Of a DNA stretch of 41,981 bases, positions 17,818 through 25,336 are shown one piece after another (position 1 is the stretch's first letter; each line of letters begins with the position of its first letter). Origin of the DNA: a virus; the IMG/VR virus record IMGVR_UViG_3300029787_000036, positions 19,414-61,394 of that record. One strand, written 5' to 3'. The position numbers and the translations under genes are program-made. The notes under the pieces were generated by a model. The model did not search any database. It was not told the DNA's origin and was given only the letters and a program-made list of their open reading frames with translations.

Positions 17818-18101
17818 ACTCTATCCCCTAACAAACCTTCGGGTCTAGAAAGTGGGGGCTTCATGCCGTACACATAGCCCTTACTACAAGTATTCTTACC
17901 ATAAAATAATTGTGATGCTTCCTTACATTTTTCTAGTGTAGGAAAATCCATCGTATAAAACTGACCGTGCATCCCATCCAATTCAAAACAAGCGTACCCA
18001 AACGTGTCACCGTACGTATCGTCAGTCCATTTCTTACAGGCGTCCTGTGATGTGAAGTAAGCTACCATCATAATACTATAAATAATTGTTGTTGATACCA
18101 T
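17814..18101 (-). CDS. Possible exported four-cysteine protein
   Basis: 95 residues. The N-terminus (MVSTTIIYSIMMVAYFT) is hydrophobic and could be a signal peptide or membrane anchor. The remainder has exactly four cysteines (22, 38, 59, 72), fitting two disulphide bonds in the periplasm. GGGAG precedes the start by six As. An exported small protein inside a DNA-replication operon is out of place. Superinfection exclusion or host-envelope modification would fit, but this is only inference. Confidence 0.6.
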   Translation of the reverse strand: MVSTTIIYSIMMVAYFTSQDACKKWTDDTYGDTFGYACFELDGMHGQFYTMDFPTLEKCKEASQLFYGKNTCSKGYVYGMKPPLSRPEGLLGDRV

Positions 18102-18304
18102 TTTTTCTCTCCCTTTTTAGTCGCCCCCTCTGATTAAAGGGGGCTAAGTGTTTCGTACTCTAATCGACAAGATCAGCAATTAAGGAGGTCACCATGAGTA
18201 GGTCACGAAGTATTGCCTCTTGTTGCAGTGGATATTCTATGCCGTAGGACTCTCACTGCTTGTCCTACTCGGTACAGACAAACTTAAATGTACCGATCAT
18301 ACAT
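18102..18304. ncRNA. Hairpin-rich noncoding stretch, candidate structured RNA
   Basis: About 200 bases with no leftward gene. Three perfect 7-bp stems occur: GCCCCCT (18123-18129) with AGGGGGC (18138-18144), GTAGGAC (18244-18250) with GTCCTAC (18262-18268), and CGGTACA (18270-18276) with TGTACCG (18289-18295). The loop of the second contains CACTGC (18254-18259), complementary to GCAGTG at 18225-18230, so a pseudoknot can form. No T-run makes any of them a simple terminator. The strand is undecided; it may be a processed leader of the leftward message or an independent RNA. Confidence 0.4.
18194..18247 (+). CDS. 17-residue plus-strand mini-ORF with perfect Shine-Dalgarno
   Basis: TAAGGAGGT lies five bases before an ATG that encodes MSRSRSIASCCSGYSMP. 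It is opposite to all surrounding genes and inside the hairpin-rich stretch. The ribosome site is the strongest in this area. It could be a leader peptide with the two downstream hairpins as attenuator-like structures, yet no rightward gene follows, so chance is possible. Confidence 0.22.
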   Translation: MSRSRSIASCCSGYSMP

Positions 18305-18613
18305 TCATCGTATTGGGTGTGTTAACTCTACCATCGCTTTCATTTCTCGCATCAAGCTATCCACGTTCTCCTCGTTGACAACCATGGCGAACCCCCCTGC
18401 TTTATTTATATCTTCTAAGTTTTTTTCTTGTAACGCGGTAGGCTTGTTGCTACCTGACTTACACTCTATCCCAAAGAACTTACCACAATAACACGCTACT
18501 ATGTCTGGCACTCCGCTTCTTCCATACCCATAGGTCATGGGGTAAAAGTGGTACGCATCCATAGCTTTCAACTGTGCTACTGCTTTCCTTTTTACTTTAG
18601 CTTCTGGTGTCAT
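18305..18613 (-). CDS. VRR-NUC domain nuclease
   Basis: 102 residues, a complete stand-alone VRR-NUC domain of the PD-(D/E)XK fold. Motifs: RSGVPDIVA (Asp37), FFGIECKSG (Glu50, Lys52) and Gln62 in ALQEKNL. Phage members cut branched or Holliday-type DNA and are normally found among replication and recombination genes (family knowledge). It overlaps the 54-residue gene upstream in an ATGA junction. Its transcript would run into the hairpin-rich stretch downstream. Confidence 0.85.
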   Translation of the reverse strand: MTPEAKVKRKAVAQLKAMDAYHFYPMTYGYGRSGVPDIVACYCGKFFGIECKSGSNKPTALQEKNLEDINKAGGFAMVVNEENVDSLMREMKAMVELTHPIR

Positions 18614-18774
18614 TCATAAACCCAAAAACTGGTATCATCTTCAAGAGTTTCTTCGCTCATTATCCTGTCCCAAACGTCAAGATTATGAGAACCCCACTTA
18701 GATATCCACGCATCCTTATCTGAGGACAACACGTCATCCTCCATATCCATTAATAGTTCTTTCATTGCACCCAT
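18610..18774 (-). CDS. Small acidic protein, 54 residues
   Basis: The frame MGAMKELLMDMEDDVLSSDK continues with a Trp-rich acidic half (two WxxKWG-like turns, DVWDRIM) and ends DTSFWVYE. GGAGA lies six bases before the ATG, and the stop overlaps the ATG of the VRR-NUC gene in ATGA, which supports a real gene. It is acidic and may be a DNA-mimic or partner of the nuclease; no family is recognised. Confidence 0.6.
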   Translation of the reverse strand: MGAMKELLMDMEDDVLSSDKDAWISKWGSHNLDVWDRIMSEETLEDDTSFWVYE

Positions 18775-18790
18775 TGTGTCTCTCCTTTTT

Positions 18791-18814
18791 TGAGTTAGGG
18801 AAACCCCTAACTCA
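18791..18814. repeat. Palindrome copy 1 (TTAGGGAAACCCCTAA)
   Basis: Variant of the family TTAGGGAATTCCCTAA, here extended to 10-bp perfect arms, TGAGTTAGGG and CCCTAACTCA around AAAC. It overlaps the stop of the 91-residue gene and precedes the ribosome site of the 54-residue gene, at the downstream border of the accessory module. Confidence 0.85.
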
Positions 18815-19082
18815 TTTCTGGTTGTATGTTAGTGAGCCAGAAAGTACCTGTCTTTGTTTTCCAACCCACGTTTCTTATTCTGTCGTCTGGCTTAACCATT
18901 GAAAGCACTGCTATCCTATTCTGCATCCACTCTGGCAAATCATTCATATTAGAATAGCAACCTACTTCGTTGCTGTCAATACATTTCGTGCCAAGACATA
19001 TTACACTAATGTAACCGTCATCATTGTGTACAGAAACACGGTAAACAGTATCTTCTTTTATCACATCATTGTTTAACGACAT
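18807..19082 (-). CDS. Stand-alone copy of the C-terminal domain of its upstream neighbour
   Basis: 91 residues from the ATG at 19082; the longer frame would need a TTG start at 19112. Its last 35 residues (LPEWMQNRIAVLSMV, then DDRIRNVGWKTKTGTFWL) align with the end of the 293-residue protein (VPEDILGKISVLNIT, DEYVKDVGYNTGDGMFYV). The two overlap by 17 bp. This suggests a tandem duplication followed by divergence. The fold and function are unknown. Its stop codon lies within palindrome copy 1. Confidence 0.65.
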   Translation of the reverse strand: MSLNNDVIKEDTVYRVSVHNDDGYISVICLGTKCIDSNEVGCYSNMNDLPEWMQNRIAVLSMVKPDDRIRNVGWKTKTGTFWLTNIQPEMS

Positions 19083-19947
19083 AGAACATACCATCTCCTG
19101 TGTTGTAGCCAACGTCTTTCACATACTCGTCAACGTCAGTTATATTGAGAACACTAATCTTGCCCAAGATATCTTCTGGCACTTCACTCTCACGGCATCG
19201 CACGATCTCCTTGACAACATTACCTGATCCTTTGTGTAAGTCGTTAATGTCAATGATCTCAAAGTGTAGTTCTCCATCCCCATACTTGTCATACGCACGA
19301 ACGAAATGGACATGTAGTTTCTCCATCTTGGCACTACGGTCAATGTCAATCTTATCCAACAACTCCTGTACCATACTTCTGTACTGCTTGTTCACAAACT
19401 CGTAACCATTTTTTATCATGTTACGAAACTCAGCCTCGACAAGTGATTTATCGAATACTTTACTCCAAGTATTATACACGTCATTGCTTTTATCACTGAC
19501 CTCCCTCTTAAATTTATCTTGTATGTTTCTACTCTCCATCGTTGCAATATCTATGGGATTGATAGGTCGCATAGCCTTCCTTGCTTTAGTGAGAATAGTT
19601 TTGAGATTAACACTTGTGTACATACTATGTTGGTCATTGTAGGTAGCGTACTTCTCGTTCTCAATGTTGCGTGATGCAACCATATACTTATGCTCCCCAG
19701 TAACGTGTACTAGGTAGTCACCATAACCTATGTACCCCAGGACGTAGGGGTCGTTATCGAGGTACACCCATAACTCGTTATCACGCTTACGTGCAAACTT
19801 TAATCCTGGTGAATACGATAGTAATGCTTTGGCATAATTCTGTAACTCTGACTTCGCGTCATAAGCTGTTTGGTCTGTGGGTACTATCTCTTTAACCGTC
19901 ACAGTTTTATCAATTATTTTACTAACTCTTACGTGTAGTTTATCCAT
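19066..19947 (-). CDS. Unknown protein with internally repeated MxKLHV module
   Basis: 293 residues. The N-terminus, MDKLHVRVSKIIDK, is echoed at residue 208 by MEKLHVHFVRAYDK, and the codons match closely too, so the C-terminal ~86 residues look like a fused duplicate. The middle (60-110) is beta-rich with many Tyr and Asp (WVYLDNDPYVLGYIGYGDYL). No catalytic motif. GGAG precedes the start, and TAATG joins it to the upstream gene. It belongs to the MoxR/VWA transcript. Partner or substrate adaptor of that ATPase system is a guess from context. Confidence 0.65.
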   Translation of the reverse strand: MDKLHVRVSKIIDKTVTVKEIVPTDQTAYDAKSELQNYAKALLSYSPGLKFARKRDNELWVYLDNDPYVLGYIGYGDYLVHVTGEHKYMVASRNIENEKYATYNDQHSMYTSVNLKTILTKARKAMRPINPIDIATMESRNIQDKFKREVSDKSNDVYNTWSKVFDKSLVEAEFRNMIKNGYEFVNKQYRSMVQELLDKIDIDRSAKMEKLHVHFVRAYDKYGDGELHFEIIDINDLHKGSGNVVKEIVRCRESEVPEDILGKISVLNITDVDEYVKDVGYNTGDGMFYVVKQ

Positions 19948-21014
19948 TATCTTTCTCCTTTTACTTTTACTATTGATTTTTCAGAGTGTAAGTACTCCAA
20001 CTCCAAGGCCGTATTTATCCAACGGTTGTACTGGTTACGTACTCTGGATTGTGCTTGTTTCTCGTCAAGTTCACCCTCGTATGCGTTACGTGAGATACCA
20101 CTCAAGTCACTGTCACGTACAAACATATCAAGTAGATCCACACGACATGGGTGATCTTCGGTTTGAAACACATGGGCTATGAAGTCACCCCTGCCTTTCC
20201 AATCCCACCAATGACTCAAATCTTGACTATCTTCACCGAGCCATTCATTATAGTGTTTCTTCAAGTTATCCTTAACTTTCTCATACGCTTGGTAGTCCCA
20301 TCTCCCATCACCAATGTCAACGAGTGTCCACATAGCACCGATGTAACCCCACATACCTTCGATAGCATCTTTGAGGTCAGCCTTACGTTTCTTGTCAATC
20401 CTCTTCTTCGGTGGACTAAACGTAAACGTGTTACCCTGCGGTAACCAAAACTTAGAATTGGCGGGTTTGGTAAAGTGCAACTGTCTACCATCGTCTTTGG
20501 AACCTGCCTGTTTCCAGAAGTATTCACTCTTTGGTAGGAAGTAGTTAGAGAGTTTTGAATTTGGTACAACACCTGATCTCACTTCTATATACTGCTTACC
20601 ATTCTCAATAAGAAGCCTCATACCGTATGGTAACGTATGTTGAAGAAATGCGTATCGTGTTTGATGTGCTTGTTCACCAGAGCCATTACGTACCTTGATA
20701 AACTCGTTACCCTCGTCATCAATAGACCACACTATCGGTGCAAGTGCCTCGACTTCTTGCATGGTTGGTAATCTACTAGCGTTGTTGTGGTTGTAACCAC
20801 GCCAAAATGGTATTGGGTCAACATCACCGTCATTGAGAATATACTTCTGGTCGTTGATCTTGATAATGCGTTCCCACTTTCTACTGCGAACACCCACAGG
20901 TCTAAGGTCATCTTTTCCACTGTGGTTTTTACTGACCATGGGCTTTACTGTGTTGTATAACTTAGCAACTTCAGCAAAGGTATTAGCTTGTACTGTGTGA
21001 TATCTATATGACAT
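19947..21014 (-). CDS. Conserved phage protein of the MoxR/VWA module
   Basis: 355 residues from the ATG at 21014, which has AAGGAG seven bases upstream. The frame stays open to another ATG at 21104 (30 more residues), directly beside palindrome copy 2 but without a ribosome site. The sequence shows RPVGVRSRKWERI near the start, a beta-rich middle with GMRLLIENGKQYIEVRSG, and a Trp-rich helical part (LSHWWDWKGRGDF). No enzyme motif is visible. Regular occurrence beside AAA+/VWA genes would make it a functional partner, but this cannot be tested here. Confidence 0.7.
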   Translation of the reverse strand: MSYRYHTVQANTFAEVAKLYNTVKPMVSKNHSGKDDLRPVGVRSRKWERIIKINDQKYILNDGDVDPIPFWRGYNHNNASRLPTMQEVEALAPIVWSIDDEGNEFIKVRNGSGEQAHQTRYAFLQHTLPYGMRLLIENGKQYIEVRSGVVPNSKLSNYFLPKSEYFWKQAGSKDDGRQLHFTKPANSKFWLPQGNTFTFSPPKKRIDKKRKADLKDAIEGMWGYIGAMWTLVDIGDGRWDYQAYEKVKDNLKKHYNEWLGEDSQDLSHWWDWKGRGDFIAHVFQTEDHPCRVDLLDMFVRDSDLSGISRNAYEGELDEKQAQSRVRNQYNRWINTALELEYLHSEKSIVKVKGER

Positions 21015-21105
21015 TTTTTTTCTCCTTAATATGTCTTTACAGAGTTCCTTTAAAAACTCTTTGGTTTCATCGTCTAGGTTTTCAAATTCTTCACTCGGTT
21101 TCATG

Positions 21106-21121
21106 TTAGGGAATTCCCTAC
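21106..21121. repeat. Palindrome copy 2
   Basis: TTAGGGAATTCCCTAC, 15 of 16 bases of the consensus. It contains the stop codon of the metallopeptidase/VWA gene and lies just upstream of the downstream gene's extended start. Confidence 0.85.
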
Positions 21122-22296
21122 ATCAAGTTTGAGTTGACGTGAACAACCTTACCCACGTCTGGTTTAGCACTCTTGTTGTCAAGGACACACCATAGAACAG
21201 GGCAAGTCCATTGACCCCAACTACTACCAAGGTATCCGTCCGTTAACACAATACATGCTTGTGGTGACACGTTATTGTCCGTCATGTACTGAGGAACACA
21301 CTCAACCATAGTGCCACCACCACCCTTTGGTTTAGTTGAGTTAATGAGATTGTCTAGTTCGTGCATCTCATACTTCTCTGCCCGACACACTTCTGTATCC
21401 CAGTAGAGTATGCGTACTGCACTAGGCTTGACTGTCTCTGCGATACCTTTGACTTCGGATAAGAACACCGATAGTTCGTGGTCACCGATACTGCCTGACG
21501 TGTCAATGGCAAGCACTAGCTCCTCGACTTTCTCCGATACACCACTAGGCATATAGATACCCATACTGATGTACCGTCTGTTAGGTTTACGCCAACTAGA
21601 GTAGTCTCGCCCTGCGCAAGTCTCAGTAATAAACTCACGTAACACCTGCCTCCAATCTACTTGTGGTTGCAGTAACTCGTTAAGGCCACGGTCACCACCA
21701 CTGCCCATCTTACCTGCGATCATAGCACCCTGACGTATTGCCTCGTCAATCTCTCTGGCAAGGGCATCTTTCTCATCGGGGGTCATGTCTTTAGCACCAT
21801 CCCAGTCGTGACCATCTAGACTATCATCTTGTGGTGGTGGGTTCTCCTTGAGATCGTGGAATACTCTTGCCGTATCCCAACCCTTGTACTTCACGTCATA
21901 ACAACCCTTGGTCAACTCCCCAGTCATTGTGGCAAAGTTATCCTCATGGTTATCTGCAACAAGTTTGAGATTGATAACGTGATCCATAGCTATGTTCGCT
22001 AGTTGTGCGTTATCCTTGGCTAGATGTTGCCACGTTACCAAGTGTCTGTATAACTTGTGATAGTTCTCATGCAACACAAGGAACCGTAACTCTGCGTCAT
22101 TGAGTTTATCACAAAACTCTCGCCCATACTGCTCGTTCTTGCCATCAGTACAAGCCGTTGGCACGTCATCGACAACTGTGCGTTCACCAATCATTAGTAC
22201 ACCAGACAACGCCACATACTTGGGGTTCTCCATGATACCAACAACTGCTTTGTACAACCGTTGCTCGACTGTTAGTTTTTGTCCGATACTAAGCAT
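21118..22296 (-). CDS. Metallopeptidase-like protein with C-terminal VWA domain (DUF2201 type)
   Basis: 392 residues. The N-terminal domain has HENYH (His76, Glu77, His80) followed by NIAMDHVIN (Asn101, Asp105, Asn109), the HExxH plus NxxxDxxxN pattern of COG3864/DUF2201 predicted peptidases. The C-terminal domain starts VLAIDTSGSIG with a full DxSxS metal site (Asp265, Ser267, Ser269) and has VLTDGYLG later, as in von Willebrand A domains. Such proteins work with a MoxR-type ATPase, here the next gene upstream. GGAGG precedes the start. The substrate is unknown. Confidence 0.85.
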   Translation of the reverse strand: MLSIGQKLTVEQRLYKAVVGIMENPKYVALSGVLMIGERTVVDDVPTACTDGKNEQYGREFCDKLNDAELRFLVLHENYHKLYRHLVTWQHLAKDNAQLANIAMDHVINLKLVADNHEDNFATMTGELTKGCYDVKYKGWDTARVFHDLKENPPPQDDSLDGHDWDGAKDMTPDEKDALAREIDEAIRQGAMIAGKMGSGGDRGLNELLQPQVDWRQVLREFITETCAGRDYSSWRKPNRRYISMGIYMPSGVSEKVEELVLAIDTSGSIGDHELSVFLSEVKGIAETVKPSAVRILYWDTEVCRAEKYEMHELDNLINSTKPKGGGGTMVECVPQYMTDNNVSPQACIVLTDGYLGSSWGQWTCPVLWCVLDNKSAKPDVGKVVHVNSNLM

Positions 22297-22306
22297 TTAC
22301 TCCTCC

Positions 22307-23401
22307 TTACTTCTTATCTGCTGAAAACATATAGTTGTTTACTCTAGCCCAATCGGTGAACTTCTTGTTGGTCATCACCATTGAACGCTTGGAATACTTG
22401 GGTGACTTGACACCATTGGCAAACAGACCTTGTGCCTCTGCATCTAGTCGTAGCATATACTCCATCCAGTTATCCAACCACTCACGTTCCATTGTAGCAA
22501 GTGACCGATACACCACCATACATACTGCACTCGCACTGTCTGGCACTTTAGCGTTCTTTGGGTCTGTCTTGATACTATCCAAGCTTGGTAGTTGGTCAGA
22601 TAGTCTAACGTGAGACACCAAGTCCATCGCACCACGTTCGCCAATCGTACCAATCAATGCACCTGTTAACGTGTTAGTATCTAGTACATCACGTTGCTTT
22701 ACGATATTAGAAGCTAACTCCAGTGATCGTGGTGTAACAAACGCATCTCGTTGTGCTTGTGGGTGAAAGATGTATGGGTTCTCTTCGGGGTCTTTGATAT
22801 CCTCGAAACTGTGGAACGTCTGTGGGAAGTCCTTGACCCAACCAAGAACTGCGTGGTCGATATCGCCCTCGTTGATACCCCACTCAATCCATGTCATGTG
22901 GTCTGTCTTTCTCACTGGCACTACTGTCATACGATTACGTGCGTGTGGTGGTAGTATGTCACCAACTCCCTCGCTACCTTTGTTGGTCGTGGCAAAGATG
23001 ATGCTACCCTCTGGCAGTGTGTACTTACCCATCTTGCGTTCGTAGATACCACGTAACAAGGCCGTCTTCACTGGGGGTAGTGCTTTACCAAACTCGTCTA
23101 GGTTGATGATAACAGGTTTATTTGAGTGGAACCCCAACTCCTCGTTAGTCACCATGGTAACACAGTCACCACCCTCAACATCTTTGAACTTAGGATACAT
23201 GATATCGCCAAGGTCTTTAGTGGTGCAGTCAAAGTAGAAATACTTGTGTGTTGGCATCTTAGTTTCTAGCATGTAACCAACGGCTGACTTGCCGTTACCC
23301 ATGTCACCTTGAAGTAACACAGTCTGCTTGTGACCGATTGCACTGATAAGATCAACACACTGCTCTAAGTTGAGTGCGTACATTGTTTTTGCAGTTGACA
23401 T
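22307..23401 (-). CDS. MoxR-type AAA+ ATPase
   Basis: 364 residues. Walker A is GDMGNGKS (32-39), Walker B is NLDEFGK (Asp102, Glu103), sensor 1 is ATTN (Asn140), and HARNRM near 153-158 supplies the arginine finger. This is a complete ATPase core of the MoxR class, acting as a chaperone that loads or remodels metal-dependent partners together with a VWA protein (family knowledge; phage N4 has an analogous gp24-gp25 pair). The VWA protein lies directly downstream. GGAG precedes the start, with palindrome copy 3 just upstream. Confidence 0.88.
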   Translation of the reverse strand: MSTAKTMYALNLEQCVDLISAIGHKQTVLLQGDMGNGKSAVGYMLETKMPTHKYFYFDCTTKDLGDIMYPKFKDVEGGDCVTMVTNEELGFHSNKPVIINLDEFGKALPPVKTALLRGIYERKMGKYTLPEGSIIFATTNKGSEGVGDILPPHARNRMTVVPVRKTDHMTWIEWGINEGDIDHAVLGWVKDFPQTFHSFEDIKDPEENPYIFHPQAQRDAFVTPRSLELASNIVKQRDVLDTNTLTGALIGTIGERGAMDLVSHVRLSDQLPSLDSIKTDPKNAKVPDSASAVCMVVYRSLATMEREWLDNWMEYMLRLDAEAQGLFANGVKSPKYSKRSMVMTNKKFTDWARVNNYMFSADKK

Positions 23402-23429
23402 TTTTAGTTCTCCTTATGTCTAAATTAAG

Positions 23430-23445
23430 TTAAGGATTTCCCTAA
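23430..23445. repeat. Palindrome copy 3 (TTAAGGATTTCCCTAA)
   Basis: 14 of 16 consensus bases. It sits in the 47-bp gap between the DUF3150-like gene and the ATPase gene, upstream of the latter's ribosome site, where a bound protein would block the ATPase and everything after it. Confidence 0.75.
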
Positions 23446-23448
23446 CAG

Positions 23449-24348
23449 TTAAATACCGATAGTCGGTAAGGTTTTAATCACTTCATCAACGGAACGCTTT
23501 GTATCCAATCGTAAGTGATCGTCTTCACGCAATGCTTCTGGCGTTATACCATTGAGTGCGTGTCTTAACTTCTTATGAGCCATCTCCATGTCACGATCAT
23601 CATTGACATTGAAAGCTTTAAGAAGGTCAAGTACTTCTGTGACGTTAGACACAAGCGTCTTGGTAAACACTTTCTTTGTGTCCTTGTCTGCATCTTCGGG
23701 ATAGTCTAGCCGTTCTGACATTCTGGCTAGGGGTTTGTACAACCTGTCCCACAAGTCATTCATGGCGTTGGTGTACTGCGTGTCATAGTACTTCGTGTAC
23801 TGTTCTTTCAATATTTCTGCTTGCCAGTTGCCGATATCAACACGGAAGTCACCACTCTCTTGAATGGGCATGAAGTTTAATCGCCAACCGAATTTACTCT
23901 GCATAATCTCGATGCTAGGGTAATCATCACTGACAAACAAGTTACCGAGAGTAGTCTCAGCTTCATTAATACGGGTAGCGTATACTTGTATGAACTTGTC
24001 CACTAACTTCTCAAACTGTTGTTGTCTTTCGGTCATGGCCTTGGTGTACTTCTCTAGCCCCATGGTGGTCACGATACGCAACCCCTGATCTGACCAAGGT
24101 AAAGTCATTGAGTAATGTGAGTTACGTAAGTTACCGACAAACTTGTGTATGGCATCCAACTCTGGACACTTGCCCATGATACGTTTGTGTACGTTGGCAA
24201 CGCCAAGAGATGCTGAGTTAGATACCTCGACCTCCTCACTTGCACGTTTGTCTAACTTCCTGCCTGTCCACTGCGAGACACTAAAGTCAATTAGAATAGC
24301 ACTAGAACTTAGGTTCGGTACTGATATGTTTTTAATAGGTTGTATCAT
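23449..24348 (-). CDS. DUF3150-like protein of the MoxR/VWA module
   Basis: 299 residues, mostly helical. The N-terminal LIDFSVSQWTGRKLDKRA is the kind of segment found at the start of DUF3150 proteins, which travel with AAA+ and CobT/VWA-type genes on plasmids and phages (family knowledge; assignment from memory of the pattern). A charged helical middle (about 100-150) and a C-terminal helical bundle follow. No catalytic residues are seen. A TAATG junction after GGGAGAT couples it to the gene upstream. Probably the third component of the complex. Confidence 0.62.
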   Translation of the reverse strand: MIQPIKNISVPNLSSSAILIDFSVSQWTGRKLDKRASEEVEVSNSASLGVANVHKRIMGKCPELDAIHKFVGNLRNSHYSMTLPWSDQGLRIVTTMGLEKYTKAMTERQQQFEKLVDKFIQVYATRINEAETTLGNLFVSDDYPSIEIMQSKFGWRLNFMPIQESGDFRVDIGNWQAEILKEQYTKYYDTQYTNAMNDLWDRLYKPLARMSERLDYPEDADKDTKKVFTKTLVSNVTEVLDLLKAFNVNDDRDMEMAHKKLRHALNGITPEALREDDHLRLDTKRSVDEVIKTLPTIGI

Positions 24349-24614
24349 TATTTATCTCCCATGCTGATGTTATATTGATTGACATACTCCATTATAATAC
24401 TTGGCTTGATTAACTTGTTAGCCATCACATTGTTTAGGTGTTGAAAGAACTCTACTTTCTTTTCGGTTAGGGATTTCCCTAACTCTGCTTTGCCCTCAAT
24501 CAACGAGCGTTCACGATCTCCTTTTTCTGAATGTTGGCATAACTCTTCCCAACCCATAATTTTCTCTTTGCCCTCACCCATGGGGGCATTTGTGTATGTT
24601 CCTTTGAATTTCAC
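24348..24614 (-). CDS. Small helical protein, palindrome in coding region
   Basis: 88 residues from a GTG start with AGGAG seven bases upstream. A long charged helical region (KGDRERSLIEGKAELGKSLTEKK would be its core) spans the middle. Palindrome copy 4 is translated as part of it (GKSL). No domain is recognised. It is the second gene after the leftward promoter, so it is among the first proteins made from this operon, and a regulatory role is possible. Confidence 0.6.
   Translation of the reverse strand: MKFKGTYTNAPMGEGKEKIMGWEELCQHSEKGDRERSLIEGKAELGKSLTEKKVEFFQHLNNVMANKLIKPSIIMEYVNQYNISMGDK
24467..24482. repeat. Palindrome copy 4 (TTAGGGATTTCCCTAA)
   Basis: 15 of 16 consensus bases, located inside the 88-residue gene. 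It shows that the element is tolerated in coding DNA. Confidence 0.8.
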
Positions 24615-24615
24615 T

Positions 24616-24843
24616 TTATCTCTCCTGTTTGTTGTTGATACCGATTAAGTCACTCTTGCGAGAGACCACTACATAGTTTGACTTGTGCATGGGTACGACA
24701 CAGAACTTTACTTCTTGTGCAAGTAACTCTCCACACGACAAACAAGTATTATATCCAAGTGCGTGACGCTTTGGGTTGATACCCTCACCACACTCATAAC
24801 ACGTTAAGGAATTCCCTAACTGATATTTGGTTACGCTTGACAC
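24616..24843 (-). CDS. Small zinc-ribbon protein, first gene of the leftward operon
   Basis: 75 residues from a GTG start with AGGAGA eight bases upstream. CYEC (Cys15, Cys18) and CLSC (Cys34, Cys37) form one zinc ribbon; the end is basic. As the promoter-proximal gene it is a candidate early regulator or an RNA-polymerase-binding factor, but similar ribbons also occur in small proteins of no known role. Palindrome copy 5 overlaps codons 8-13 (QLGNSL), about 70-110 bp after the promoter. Confidence 0.65.
   Translation of the reverse strand: MSSVTKYQLGNSLTCYECGEGINPKRHALGYNTCLSCGELLAQEVKFCVVPMHKSNYVVVSRKSDLIGINNKQER
24804..24819. repeat. Palindrome copy 5 (TTAAGGAATTCCCTAA)
   Basis: 15 of 16 consensus bases, in the first codons of the promoter-proximal gene. 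A protein bound here could act as a roadblock to leftward transcription. Confidence 0.82.
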
Positions 24844-24887
24844 TAATTCGTTCTCCTTGTTGTTGACATATTTCTAATTGTACTTTT

Positions 24888-24916
24888 AGTATACCATAGA
24901 TATCAGGTGGTGTCAA
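24888..24916 (-). promoter_or_regulatory. Leftward sigma70-type promoter
   Basis: On the minus strand TTGACA (24911-24916) and TATACT (24888-24893) are exactly 17 bases apart, a near-consensus promoter. Transcription would start about 40 bases before the GTG of the 75-residue zinc-ribbon gene and read the whole leftward operon. It stands beside the iteron block. Confidence 0.82.
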
Positions 24917-24959
24917 GGGGTACTGTATGACGTGTTTAGATAGTATATGGTGGTAAAGA

Positions 24960-25336
24960 GTGTAATGTTCGGTAATGTTCGGTAATGTTCGTTTTTGAAA
25001 ACGTGTAAGTCCTTGAAAAGAAAGTAATGTTCTAATGTTCGGTAATTCTGGAGGTCTGGGCGTGGGTAAAAGTGACGGATAGAAAAACGAACAAAAGATA
25101 GCAAAAACCTTGTCGCTCAATAAATGCTTCAGATGTTTTTAAAAAACGAACATTATATAATATATATATAAATATACTTTTTTACTACTACTACACATTA
25201 TTGCCTACCACTGGATACCACCATTTACCACGAAACCTAATGTTCGTTTTTGCTTAAAAATTACCGAACATTACCGAACATTACACCATAAAAAACGAAC
25301 ATTACCTTTTTTGCAAGGATATAAAACCGAACATTA
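24960..25336. repeat. Iteron region, candidate replication origin
   Basis: Three tandem GTAATGTTCG units at 24962-24991 and partial units at 25024-25041 face inverted CGAACATTA(C) units at 25147, 25265, 25275, 25296 and 25328; one forward unit lies at 25238. Positions 24960-24986 and 25260-25286 are a perfect 27-bp inverted repeat. Between them is an AT-only core (about 25149-25176). Three TACCAC motifs follow at exact 10-bp spacing (25206, 25216, 25226). Iterons around an easily melted core, with no gene, are the layout of a replication origin. Early-promoter control is the alternative, since the leftward promoter abuts it. Confidence 0.72.

Noticed and set aside
18244-18295. tRNA-like fold from two adjacent hairpins
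   Set aside because: No TPsiC consensus, anticodon arm or CCA end could be found.
18791-18814. Palindrome copy 1 as a terminator
   Set aside because: The stem is good but no T-run follows on the minus strand, where As follow; it fits the palindrome family instead.
24794-25120. Minus-strand frame across the promoter and iterons
   Set aside because: It reads iterons and a promoter, overlaps the zinc-ribbon gene and has proline-rich nonsense composition.
24962-25305. CRISPR-like array from repeated 10-bp units
   Set aside because: Units are too short, adjacent without spacers and present in both orientations; they are iterons.
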